A DNA stretch of 64,000 nucleotides, from assembly GCF_024700075.1 (NCBI RefSeq), contig NZ_JAJONE010000001.1, positions 1 through 64,000 of the forward strand. Reading direction: 5' to 3'. Under the pieces are notes generated by a model. It had not been told where the DNA came from, made no database searches, and saw only the letters and a program-made list of their open reading frames with translations. Position numbers and translations under genes: made by a program. This stretch comes from Hymenobacter sp. J193 (lineage in GTDB: Bacteria > Bacteroidota > Bacteroidia > Cytophagales > Hymenobacteraceae). Shown here piece after piece: positions 56,869 through 64,000 of this stretch; position 1 is the stretch's first letter, and the number at the start of each line of letters is the position of its first letter.

Positions 56869-56955
56869 CTATGTCGGCATCAGGCTGGCGCATCTCATCC
56901 ATGAGAGCGAAGAGCAGGTCATTGCGGGCCTTGCCGCCCGAGTCGCGCCAGACAC
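56869..56955 (-). pseudogene. Remnant of a paralogue of the 55103 gene
   Basis: On the minus strand RDSGGKARNDLLFALMDEMRQ and PDADI lines up with AGAALEDLLAALMDEVRQLDAD of the gene at 55103. Only about 29 codons are left, without start or stop. Confidence 0.7.
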
Positions 56956-57058
56956 CGCTAACCAGAAGGAGACACATAACCGGAAGGAGACACAGGCTAG
57001 GGGATTATACCTTGATTTTATCTATAGTTTTGGGGTATCAGAACCTATCATCTCCCCT

Positions 57059-58012
57059 ATGCGCCTTACTCGCTCGTTTGCCTGGTCTCTTCTTCCGTTC
57101 ACGGTGCTGCTGGCGGCCGCGGGCTACAGCTCCGAACCTACTGCTCCCTCCGACCCGGTGCCTGCTTTCACCCAGGGCGTTATTACCACCCGGGTATCGT
57201 TGCCCGGCAACCCGTATGATAAGCTGCTCAGCCAAGTAGATCCGGCCAAGGGCAACATCCAGGCGCAGCTGCAGCAGCTGGCCGGGCGCCTCACGGCGGC
57301 GGAGCAACAGCAGCTGCTAGCCGCGGCGGCCAACCTCAGCCCGGCTATGACCATTGGAGCCATGCTGCTGCCGCGCAAGGGCACCATCTACTGCCGGGGC
57401 AAGGAAGCCCGCGCCACCACCGATGCTCTCACCTACCATCTCGAAAACTATTTCAACCTCGCCACCAACAAAGGCTTGCTGCGGATGGCTTCGCAGTCGA
57501 CGCCCCAGAACGTAAACTACACCTACGATGCCGCCTCAGTGGAAAAAACCTGGCAGAGCATTGTCGTGACGGATGTGGACTACACCCTACGCACCACCCC
57601 CGAGACGGTGCTGGTAGCGGGCTACCCCAGCCAGAAAACAACGTACACGCTCAAGCCCGGCGCCGAAGGAGCCAAGCCGGATGGTCCCGGTCAGTTGGCG
57701 AGCAAGCCCGTAGCCCTGGATGTGTGGACTTCCCCCCAGATTCCGCAGAGCCTGAATTTTGCCCACCCGGTGTACGTCAACCAGGCCCACGGCATCACCC
57801 GGCTGGTGGTGTACTTCGATAAGGAGCGCAAGCAGCAGCTGCGGTATGAGTTTGCCACGGTGCAGGTCCGGCCCGTCACCGACCAGGAGCTGAAAGTAGC
57901 TACCACGGCGCCCGTTCTCGATTATGCCAAAGACGCTATGCAGATTGGCGTGCAAGCCATGGCACTCATGTTCGGGGGCGGCCCCAAAGCACCGGCTGAT
58001 ACCGAGGAGTAG
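57059..58012 (+). CDS. Exported hypothetical protein
   Basis: 317 residues. Signal peptide to about 23 (LPFTVLLAAAGYSSEPT); the usual lipobox Cys is replaced by Gly-Tyr, so it is probably periplasmic. GVITTRVSLPGNPYDKLLSQV, LLPRKGTIYCRGKEARATTD and FNLATNKGLLRMASQ follow; the middle is beta-rich with Tyr/Thr (TTPETVLVAGYPSQKTTYTLK). It resembles DUF4412-type secreted proteins, whose beta sheet forms a LolA-like fold, but I give that with low confidence. Confidence 0.65.
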   Translation: MRLTRSFAWSLLPFTVLLAAAGYSSEPTAPSDPVPAFTQGVITTRVSLPGNPYDKLLSQVDPAKGNIQAQLQQLAGRLTAAEQQQLLAAAANLSPAMTIGAMLLPRKGTIYCRGKEARATTDALTYHLENYFNLATNKGLLRMASQSTPQNVNYTYDAASVEKTWQSIVVTDVDYTLRTTPETVLVAGYPSQKTTYTLKPGAEGAKPDGPGQLASKPVALDVWTSPQIPQSLNFAHPVYVNQAHGITRLVVYFDKERKQQLRYEFATVQVRPVTDQELKVATTAPVLDYAKDAMQIGVQAMALMFGGGPKAPADTEE

Positions 58013-58101
58013 CCCAGTCTTTGCGCACGGCTTGAAACCGGTGGACGGATGCTTACTTTGCGCCGCCCTACCGCACCGACTTCCTTACCTCTCTCTCTGC
58101 A

Positions 58102-59172
58102 ATGGCGCACTCCGCCCATAAGCTACCCTCCTGCGCCAATTGCGGCCACGATTTCAAGGCCGCCGAAAACTACTGCCCCGACTGCGGCCAGCAAAACCAT
58201 CCGCTCGACCTCTCCTTCGGGCACGTAGCCGAGGAAGTGCTCGAAGGTCTTTTCCACTTCGACGGCAAGGTATTTCGCACCCTGCGGCAGCTGCTGTTTA
58301 AGCCGGGCGCCCTCACGCGGCATTTCTGGGAAGGCAAGCGCGTGGCCTACGTGCCGCCCGTGCGGCTGTATGTGTTCATTAGCTTCGTGTTTTTCCTGCT
58401 GCTCTCGGTGGCCATGCACGCCCCGGAGCACGGCGAAGCGCGCACCATGGGCCAACGGATCCGGCAGGCCAGCATCCAGTTCCGGGCCGACTCTATCCGC
58501 CTGGCAGGCAAGCTGTCCACCGCCGATTCGGCCCAGGTGAAGCGGGTGCTGCGCAACAGTCAGCACGTGTCGGTGCTCAACGGTATTGTGAATACGGATG
58601 TGAACAGCGACACCCTGGACTACCGCCGGTGGAACGGCGTGCTCTACACCCCGCAGGAGTGGCGGGAGCTACCGGAGTATTCGTCGGCCCAGCTGGACGC
58701 CCTGCTCCGCCGCCACGGCCAGGAACCTTCGGCCTGGGCACGTTTTGCGGCGCGGCAGGGCCGGCAGATTATGCAGTCGTCGGAGCAGGATATTTCCCAT
58801 CAGTTTGTACGCGGCATTTCCCTGATGATGTTCGTGCTCATGCCCGTGTTTGCCCTCCTGCTGAAGCTGCTGTACGTACGGCGGAAGCAGTACTACCTGG
58901 CTCACCTGATGTTTGCCATTCACGTGCACTGCTTTGCCTTCCTGCTCTTTTCACTGACCATGGCGCTCAGCTTGTTTGCGCACTTGCCTTCCGAGATTGT
59001 GCTGGTGGTGCTGCCCCTGCTAGCCCTGTACCTGGCCCTGGCCCTGCACCGAACCTACCAGCAGAACTGGCTGAAAACGGCGGTCAAATTCGTTTTCCTG
59101 CTCGGCCTCTACACCCTTATTATTGGCGCCGGGCTGGTGGGCGCGCTGGGGTTGAGCATGGTGCTGGTGTAG
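58102..59172 (+). CDS. DUF3667 membrane protein
   Basis: 356 residues. N-terminal zinc ribbon CANCGHDF...YCPDCGQQN (two CxxC) then LSFGHVAEEVLEGLFHFDGKV and LLFKPGALTRHFWEGKRVAYVPPVRLYVFISFVFFLLL, split by eye, the DUF3667 signature. Four or five TM helices follow toward the C-terminus (about 235-355), with a long charged loop between helices 1 and 2. Family function unknown; restricted largely to Bacteroidota. Confidence 0.9.
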   Translation: MAHSAHKLPSCANCGHDFKAAENYCPDCGQQNHPLDLSFGHVAEEVLEGLFHFDGKVFRTLRQLLFKPGALTRHFWEGKRVAYVPPVRLYVFISFVFFLLLSVAMHAPEHGEARTMGQRIRQASIQFRADSIRLAGKLSTADSAQVKRVLRNSQHVSVLNGIVNTDVNSDTLDYRRWNGVLYTPQEWRELPEYSSAQLDALLRRHGQEPSAWARFAARQGRQIMQSSEQDISHQFVRGISLMMFVLMPVFALLLKLLYVRRKQYYLAHLMFAIHVHCFAFLLFSLTMALSLFAHLPSEIVLVVLPLLALYLALALHRTYQQNWLKTAVKFVFLLGLYTLIIGAGLVGALGLSMVLV

Positions 59173-59227
59173 CGCGGCTGACGGGGCTGTAACAGCCCCC
59201 CGGTTACCAGCAACGCTGCCGCTGAAC

Positions 59228-59273
59228 ATGCGAACCGGGCCACCTCTCTCGCGGGAAGTGGCCCGGTTCGCAT
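59228..59273 (+). terminator. Intrinsic terminator-like hairpin
   Basis: ATGCGAACCGGGCCAC pairs with GTGGCCCGGTTCGCAT over 14 nt, without T-run. Confidence 0.6.
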
Positions 59274-59330
59274 CTGCCAATTCTATCCGGCTTGTTATTT
59301 CATTGCTTCACTCCAGCCTTTCCTGACTGC

Positions 59331-59786
59331 ATGCTACCCGATACCCTCCGCCTGCTTTTCCGTCGCGACCTGAACCGGGTACTACAGGAACTCACCCAGT
59401 ACCGGGACGAAGAAACCATCTGGCACGTCGAAAAGGGTATTGCCAACTCGGCCGGAAACCTCAGCCTGCACCTCGTCGGCAACCTACGAACCTATATCGG
59501 GGCCGAATTGGGCGGCGTGGCGTACACCCGGCACCGGGAGCTGGAATTCTCCCTTAAGAACGTACCTCGTCAGGAGCTGCTGGAGAAGGTGGCCGAAACG
59601 CGCGACATCGTGGATGCATCGTTGCGCACGCTAAGCCCTGAGGTGCTAACCCAGGAGTATCCCCTGCTGGTGTTCGAGCAGAAGACCTCCACCGAATACC
59701 TGCTGGTTCATCTGACCACGCACCTTGCCTATCATCTGGGCCAGATCAACTACCACCGCCGCCTGCTCGACCTCACCGCGCCGTAG
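59331..59786 (+). CDS. DinB-like / DUF1572 protein
   Basis: 151 residues from ATG 59331 (MLPDTLRLLFRRDLNRVLQEL). DinB four-helix fold: WHVEKGIANSAGNLSLHLVGNLR with the first His, HLTTHLAYHLGQINYHRR with the metal-binding His pair near the C-terminus. It is of the DUF1572 type; metal-dependent thiol-related roles are known for relatives only. Confidence 0.87.
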   Translation: MLPDTLRLLFRRDLNRVLQELTQYRDEETIWHVEKGIANSAGNLSLHLVGNLRTYIGAELGGVAYTRHRELEFSLKNVPRQELLEKVAETRDIVDASLRTLSPEVLTQEYPLLVFEQKTSTEYLLVHLTTHLAYHLGQINYHRRLLDLTAP

Positions 59787-59927
59787 CCCGGCCGTCTCCG
59801 CCAACACCCCGCGCAGGGGGCGTTCCGTCGCAAAACTGAGAGCCGCACCCGCTTTGTTGGAGTGGCTGCCACCTGGCTTCATCGAAAAGTCCAGCTCCTA
59901 CTTCCCGCAATTGCCTAGCTTTACCCC

Positions 59928-61751
59928 ATGCGTACGGCTTTCACTTGGGGTAGAATGCGGCTATTGGCTCTGCTAGTAGGGCTAGCGGCGTGCTCCTCCC
60001 CCGACCAGTCAGCCGAAGTATCCACTCAAGACCAGGACGTGCGCGTGCGCTATACGGCCCGACGCGTGGTGCTGCCCCAGGAGCCTCAGCGGGCCCGCCT
60101 CCTCGACCGGAACGACTCCGTGCTGGTAGCCACCCGCCTGCAGTTTCTGCTGCAGCTGCCGCGCCGCCCCCCGCTCGATACGCTGAAGCTGGGTTTGCTG
60201 CTAGGCTGGGACTCCACCACCGTGCGCCGCCGTATACGGGAGGCCCTGCCCTATACCGGGGCCCGCCCCAGCAATGGGGTGCAGCTCCGCCTCACTGCTG
60301 CCGAGGTGGCCCGGGTGCGCCAGGACAGCGCCGCCTGGCCCATGCTCACGCTAAGTCAGCGCCGCCAGCGCGTGTATACCACCCCGGCGGGCGCCCCGGT
60401 ACTGGGCTATACCTACGCCGAGGCCCAGCCCTTCCTGCGCCAGGCCCGGCGCACCAGTCGCGGCCGCTTCTACCGCCTGCGCAACGGGGGACTGGAAACG
60501 TATTACAACGGCCTGCTCAACGGCCACCGCGGCTACCTGCATCCCTTAGTAGATAAGCAGGGCCGCCAGCACGGCAGCTGGGCCAAAGACACCTTGTTCC
60601 AGCAGGGCCAGGACCTGCACCTCACCCTCGATGTGAAGCTGCAGGCCTACGCCGAAAAGCTGCTCGGGGGCCGCCGCGGCTACCTCGTGGCCCTCGACCC
60701 ACGCACGGGCGAAATCCTGGCTTACGTGTCGGCCCCGGTGTACCCGGCCGCCACCATCACCTCCCCCGACCAGGCCGGGGTACGGGCCGAGTTGCTGGAG
60801 CACGAGGACATGCCTTTGCTGAACCGCCCCGCCATGCTGGCCAACCCGCCCGGCTCGGTTTTCAAGCTGGTGAATGCCGCCATTGCCCTGCAGCTGGGCG
60901 CTATTCGCCCTGGCACCGGCTTCCGCTGCGACCAGTCGTTGGTGAGCTGCGTGCACGACCACCCCAAAGCCAGCAGCCTCACCGCCGGCCTCAAGTACAG
61001 CTGCAACCCCTACTTCTACCAGGTGCTGCAGAACGTCATCAACCACGTGCCCGACTCGCTGGTGCAGGATACCGTAGCGGCCCGCCACCTCAACCTGGCC
61101 CAGTGGCGCCGCTACGCCCGCTCCTTCGGCCTCGATTCGGTGCTGGGCGTGGATGTGCCCCGCGAGGCGCCCGGCTTTCTGCCCACCCCCGCCTACTACG
61201 ACAAAGCCCGCCGTACCCGCGCCTGGACCTACCGCTCCATCTACTCGCTTAGCATCGGGCAAGGCGAAATCAACCTCACGGGCCTGCAGATGGCCAACAT
61301 GGCCGCCATCATTGCCAACCGAGGCTGGTACTACCCGCCCCACCTGGTGCGCGGCATCGGAGCGGGCGGCCCGCTGGCTCGCTTCACCAGAAAGCACCGT
61401 ACGCTCATCGACAGCACCAACTTCGCTGCCCTCATTCCTGGTATGATAGCCGTGATGCAGCGCGGTGGCACCGCCGATGCCTCCAGTCTCGCCGACGTAG
61501 GCATCACGGTAGCGGGCAAAACCGGCACCGTGGAAAACGACGAGGGCGACGACCACGCGGCCTTCGTTGGGTTTGCCCCCGCCGACCACCCCAAAATAGC
61601 TGTGGCCGTGTACCTCGAAAATGCCGGCTTCGGGGCCACCGCCGCCGCACCCTGCGCTGTGCTGGTCATGGAAAAGCACCTGCGCGGCTACATCGCACCC
61701 AAGCGCAAACGCTGGGAAAAGCGCATTATGAACCGGGCGCGGCAGGATTAG
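59928..61751 (+). CDS. PBP2-like transpeptidase with lipoprotein anchor
   Basis: 607 residues. Class B penicillin-binding protein, D,D-transpeptidase of the MrdA/PBP2 type. Dimerisation part (RARLLDRNDSVLVATRLQFLL), then the transpeptidase domain: serine motif PPGSVFKLVNAAIAL, second motif YSCNPYFYQVL (SxN), third motif VAGKTGTVEND (KTG). Before it lies LLALLVGLAACSSPD, a lipobox with Ser at +2, in place of the usual membrane helix. So it is probably a lipid-anchored, not TM-anchored, PBP. The start could be at M10 (59955). No mreC/D or rodA adjacent. Confidence 0.88.
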   Translation: MRTAFTWGRMRLLALLVGLAACSSPDQSAEVSTQDQDVRVRYTARRVVLPQEPQRARLLDRNDSVLVATRLQFLLQLPRRPPLDTLKLGLLLGWDSTTVRRRIREALPYTGARPSNGVQLRLTAAEVARVRQDSAAWPMLTLSQRRQRVYTTPAGAPVLGYTYAEAQPFLRQARRTSRGRFYRLRNGGLETYYNGLLNGHRGYLHPLVDKQGRQHGSWAKDTLFQQGQDLHLTLDVKLQAYAEKLLGGRRGYLVALDPRTGEILAYVSAPVYPAATITSPDQAGVRAELLEHEDMPLLNRPAMLANPPGSVFKLVNAAIALQLGAIRPGTGFRCDQSLVSCVHDHPKASSLTAGLKYSCNPYFYQVLQNVINHVPDSLVQDTVAARHLNLAQWRRYARSFGLDSVLGVDVPREAPGFLPTPAYYDKARRTRAWTYRSIYSLSIGQGEINLTGLQMANMAAIIANRGWYYPPHLVRGIGAGGPLARFTRKHRTLIDSTNFAALIPGMIAVMQRGGTADASSLADVGITVAGKTGTVENDEGDDHAAFVGFAPADHPKIAVAVYLENAGFGATAAAPCAVLVMEKHLRGYIAPKRKRWEKRIMNRARQD

Positions 61752-61895
61752 TCTATAGTGCAAAAGGTCTAGCTGGCACCCCGGCACGAAGCTACCGGCG
61801 CAGAGACGCATCCTATACAGTTCGCCCTGCATTCATCTTTGGGTGTTACTGGTCTTGGCTTTACAAATACCACCGGCCCCGTGTATTTTCGCCCT

Positions 61896-63020
61896 ATGAA
61901 ACGCAGCATTTGGCTTACTATCGTGGCGCTGCTGCTGGCGGGAGCCGTGCAAGCGCAGTCGTTGGCGGGAATATGGCAGGGCGTGGAAACCGATACCGGT
62001 GAAGGCCAACAGGTATGGCCGACAGTGTTGCGGCTCCAGAAAAGCAGCGGCAACGGCTTGTTCGGCATTCTCTACCAGGAAGTGGGCGGGCAGGCGGGCA
62101 CGTCTGTCACTTTTCAGATTCAGGGCACGCCCACGGCCAAAGGGTTTCTGCTGAAGCACGTGCGCAAGCTCGATGAAACCGGCAGCACGCCTTTCACTTA
62201 CTGGTGCGACGGCGCCATCACCTTCTCCTACGACCCGGCCCAGGAAAAGCTCACCGGTCAGGCCACCTACCGCCCCGTCGGTGACTGCGACGTGGGCGTC
62301 TTTACCCTGTACCGGGTTAAGCTGAAATCGGCGGCGAAAGTCGCGGCCGGGGTCGAAACCACTATCCGAGTATCAGGCCGCAGTGTGCGCTGGTATGCGG
62401 ACCCCGAGCTGCAGAAACCCGTGGCGACGGGCAATACGTACCGCACCCGGCTCAGCAAAACCACCACGTACTACCTCACCCAAGGCTATTACCCCAGCCG
62501 GGAAAGCGCCGTAGTGCCCATTACGGTTCAGGTGGCGGGCAGCCCGCCCGCGCCCCGGCCCACTCCGCCCGTAGCTGCCCGGCCCACCCCCGCCCTGCCG
62601 CCGCTGGATACGGCCAGACGTACCTCCATTCTGCCGCCGCTCGATACCGCCCGCACCGCGGCCCAGATACCCCTGCCCCAGGTGCTTTCTCCGACGCCCG
62701 TGGTGCTACCCACCGTGTTGTTTCGCCTGGGCACGGCCGAGCTGCTGCCCGAAGGGCTACCGGCCCTCAACGCCCTGGCCTCGGAGCTGAAAGCCCGCCC
62801 GACGTTGCGGCTGCGCATTGCGGGCCACACCGACCGCGTGGGCGAGCCGCAGAAAAACCAGCTGCTCTCAGAGCAGCGGGCCGAAGCGGTGAAAAGCTAC
62901 CTCATAAGTGCCGGCGTAGCGGCCGAGCGCCTCAGCACCATCGGCTACGGCGACACCCGCCCGCTCTATGCTTCCCCCGATGCCCGCAACCGCCGGGTGG
63001 AGGTAGAGCAGGTTCCATAG
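61896..63020 (+). CDS. OmpA-family outer-membrane protein
   Basis: 374 residues. Signal peptide to about 20 (LLLAGAVQAQ), an N-terminal beta domain of about 130 residues (SLAGIWQGVETDTGEGQQVW), Pro-rich linker with a repeated LPPLDTAR, and a C-terminal OmpA domain (LRIAGHTDRVGEPQKNQLLS, RLSTIGYGDTRPL) that binds peptidoglycan. ATG 61896 is 5 bp past a TATTTTCG -7-like box, so the promoter may lie further upstream. Confidence 0.88.
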   Translation: MKRSIWLTIVALLLAGAVQAQSLAGIWQGVETDTGEGQQVWPTVLRLQKSSGNGLFGILYQEVGGQAGTSVTFQIQGTPTAKGFLLKHVRKLDETGSTPFTYWCDGAITFSYDPAQEKLTGQATYRPVGDCDVGVFTLYRVKLKSAAKVAAGVETTIRVSGRSVRWYADPELQKPVATGNTYRTRLSKTTTYYLTQGYYPSRESAVVPITVQVAGSPPAPRPTPPVAARPTPALPPLDTARRTSILPPLDTARTAAQIPLPQVLSPTPVVLPTVLFRLGTAELLPEGLPALNALASELKARPTLRLRIAGHTDRVGEPQKNQLLSEQRAEAVKSYLISAGVAAERLSTIGYGDTRPLYASPDARNRRVEVEQVP

Positions 63021-63137
63021 CCTGCCGGAAGTGGGCTGTTCCTGCCCGTATTGGGTTTTGCATTAATCAGGATTTATTTATCAGTACGACCCCGAAATTA
63101 AGTATGCTTGCATAACATATTTTCAAACATTGCGTAG

Positions 63138-63145
63138 TATCTTTG
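63138..63145 (+). promoter_or_regulatory. Bacteroidota -7 box for the small-peptide gene
   Basis: TATCTTTG at 63138-63145, 40 bp before the ATG at 63186; the -33 TTG is not well placed, so only the -7 box is firm. Confidence 0.45.
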
Positions 63146-63185
63146 CAGTCAACAAACTGATTTGCTTCATCCTACCTTATTTACC

Positions 63186-63323
63186 ATGAAAAAGAGCACT
63201 GCTGCCGTTTCTTCGCTGTTGCTGCTGGGGGGCCTTGGGTCGCTGAGCCTGCTGGCCGCCCATGTGCGCGACCTGAACCTGTTTTTTGACCTGCGCGACG
63301 AGGAAGAGCTTCACTTCTGCTAA
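63186..63323 (+). CDS. 45-residue secreted or membrane peptide
   Basis: ATG 63186 to TAA 63321-63323: MKKSTAAVSSLLLLGGLGSL then SLLAAHVRDLNLFFDLRDE and EELHFC. The first 23 residues are a typical Sec signal or single TM helix, the rest an acidic, amphipathic tail with a terminal Cys. It has its own -7 box and a following hairpin, supporting a real short transcript. Family unknown. Confidence 0.6.
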   Translation: MKKSTAAVSSLLLLGGLGSLSLLAAHVRDLNLFFDLRDEEELHFC

Positions 63324-63345
63324 GCACTTTTTCGGTTGAATACCG

Positions 63346-63371
63346 CAAACCTCGCCTTCGGGCGGGGTTTG
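63346..63371 (+). terminator. Hairpin terminator after the 45-residue gene
   Basis: CAAACCTCGCC pairs with GGCGGGGTTTG over TTCG, one mismatch; a short T-rich tail follows. Confidence 0.6.
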
Positions 63372-63571
63372 TTGCGTTCGGGGGCAAACAAACCCGGCTT
63401 CACTTTCAGCTACTTACCCCTGACGCCCGAAAAAACCGTATCTATTCCGACCGGTTTTCGGTACTTCACCGCCAGGAAGCTCACGCGGAGCTTGCCGTTT
63501 GTATTCTGTTCATCGGGGCACGGCCGGCCGGCAAACCGCAGGCGGCCACGTGTCACCAAACCATTGATTCT

Positions 63572-64000
63572 ATGGACCTGACCGGCTTGAAAGAGCAAAT
63601 CAGCTACATCATCGGGCGCGATATGGCCCGCAACTTCGCGGAGCAGGGCCTCGACCTGGACATCGACGTGCTGGCTGCCAGTATGAAGAGTGCCCTGGCC
63701 GGCCAGCCCAGCCAGCTCAGCCCTGAGCAAATTCAGGCCGCCATGCAGCAGCTGCAGGCCCAGTTTGGCGGCGGCGAAGAAGAGGAAGAAGACCACCAAG
63801 ACCCCACTGCCATGCAAAACAACAAAGCCGAAGGCGAAGCCTTCCTCGCCGAAAACCAGAACAAGCCGGGCATCACCACCCTGACCAGCGGCCTGCAGTA
63901 CGAAGTGCTGACTGAGGGCGCGGGCAAGAAGCCCGGCCCCCGCTCCCAGGTGACCACGCACTACCACGGCACGCTCATCAACGGCCGCGTGTTCGACTCC
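63572..64000 (+). CDS. FKBP-type peptidyl-prolyl isomerase (cut by window end)
   Basis: 143 codons to the window end, no stop. Starts MDLTGLKEQISYIIGRDMAR; helical dimerisation domain of the FkpA/Mip type (NFAEQGLDLDIDVLAASMKSA, AMQQLQAQFGGGEEEEEDH) and the start of the FKBP domain (GPRSQVTTHYHGTLINGRVFDS, split by eye). No signal peptide, so it would be a cytoplasmic form of FkpA-like type or the signal lies in a different frame upstream. Confidence 0.88.
   Translation, partial: MDLTGLKEQISYIIGRDMARNFAEQGLDLDIDVLAASMKSALAGQPSQLSPEQIQAAMQQLQAQFGGGEEEEEDHQDPTAMQNNKAEGEAFLAENQNKPGITTLTSGLQYEVLTEGAGKKPGPRSQVTTHYHGTLINGRVFDS

Overview
The window looks like chromosome of a GC-rich Bacteroidota of the Hymenobacter / Cytophagales type. 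The evidence is a ParE (not GyrB) of the [12 protein letters not shown] type, DUF4199 and DUF3667 membrane proteins, a PorE-like OmpA/PD40 protein, a fused IcmF mutase, lipoprotein signal peptides, almost no Shine-Dalgarno sequences, and a clear TTG-N19-TAnnTTTG (-33/-7) promoter in front of the 3-hydroxybutyryl-CoA dehydrogenase gene. I see no rRNA, tRNA, CRISPR array or phage genes.

Layout. 0-5.6 kb: a damaged hypothetical gene, a BLUF photoreceptor followed by a PAS histidine kinase, and parE. 5.8-9.2 kb: an AI-2E family permease, a PA2169-type protein and an exonuclease/GIY-YIG protein. 9.2-13.0 kb: two divergent paralogous lipoprotein genes with a kinase-like signature, bracketed by inverted-repeat elements. 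13-25 kb: topoisomerase IB, two M48 proteases, an App1-type phosphatase, a peptidoglycan glycosyltransferase, a LON-domain protein, a metallophosphatase, a lipid kinase and an L,D-transpeptidase. 25-30 kb: an ABC-F ATPase, an outer-membrane barrel, 3-hydroxybutyryl-CoA dehydrogenase and MsrA. 30.2-32.2 kb: an IS1182-like element that splits a small membrane-protein gene. 32-39 kb: dapD, a glycosyltransferase, a FabH-type synthase, a DtxR/MntR regulator, mnmE and citrate synthase. 39-48 kb: two small secreted helical proteins, a PorE-like protein with queE, folD preceded by an in-frame AT-rich ORF, and lepA. 48-53.5 kb: small genes, a 21-bp periodic repeat array and icmF. 53.5-57 kb: a DUF1493 gene, a REP-associated transposase (RAYT) between two copies of a palindromic element, and gene remnants around a quinone-oxidoreductase-like gene. 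57-64 kb: DUF3667, DinB-like, a lipoprotein PBP2-like transpeptidase, an OmpA protein, a 45-residue secreted peptide and the start of an FKBP isomerase.

Most genes are housekeeping or cell-envelope genes in short units closed by good hairpin terminators. The unusual content is the set of palindromic repeat families (9.2, 12.8, 17.1, 18.2, 35.5 and 54-55 kb), the heptad-phased 21-bp array, the divergent kinase-like lipoprotein pair, and the folD fusion. At least eight genes carry frameshifts. In the clearest of these (parE, msrA, the barrel gene, one lipoprotein) the shift is one base in a homopolymer inside a conserved gene, so I read them mainly as sequence errors, not as real pseudogenes.
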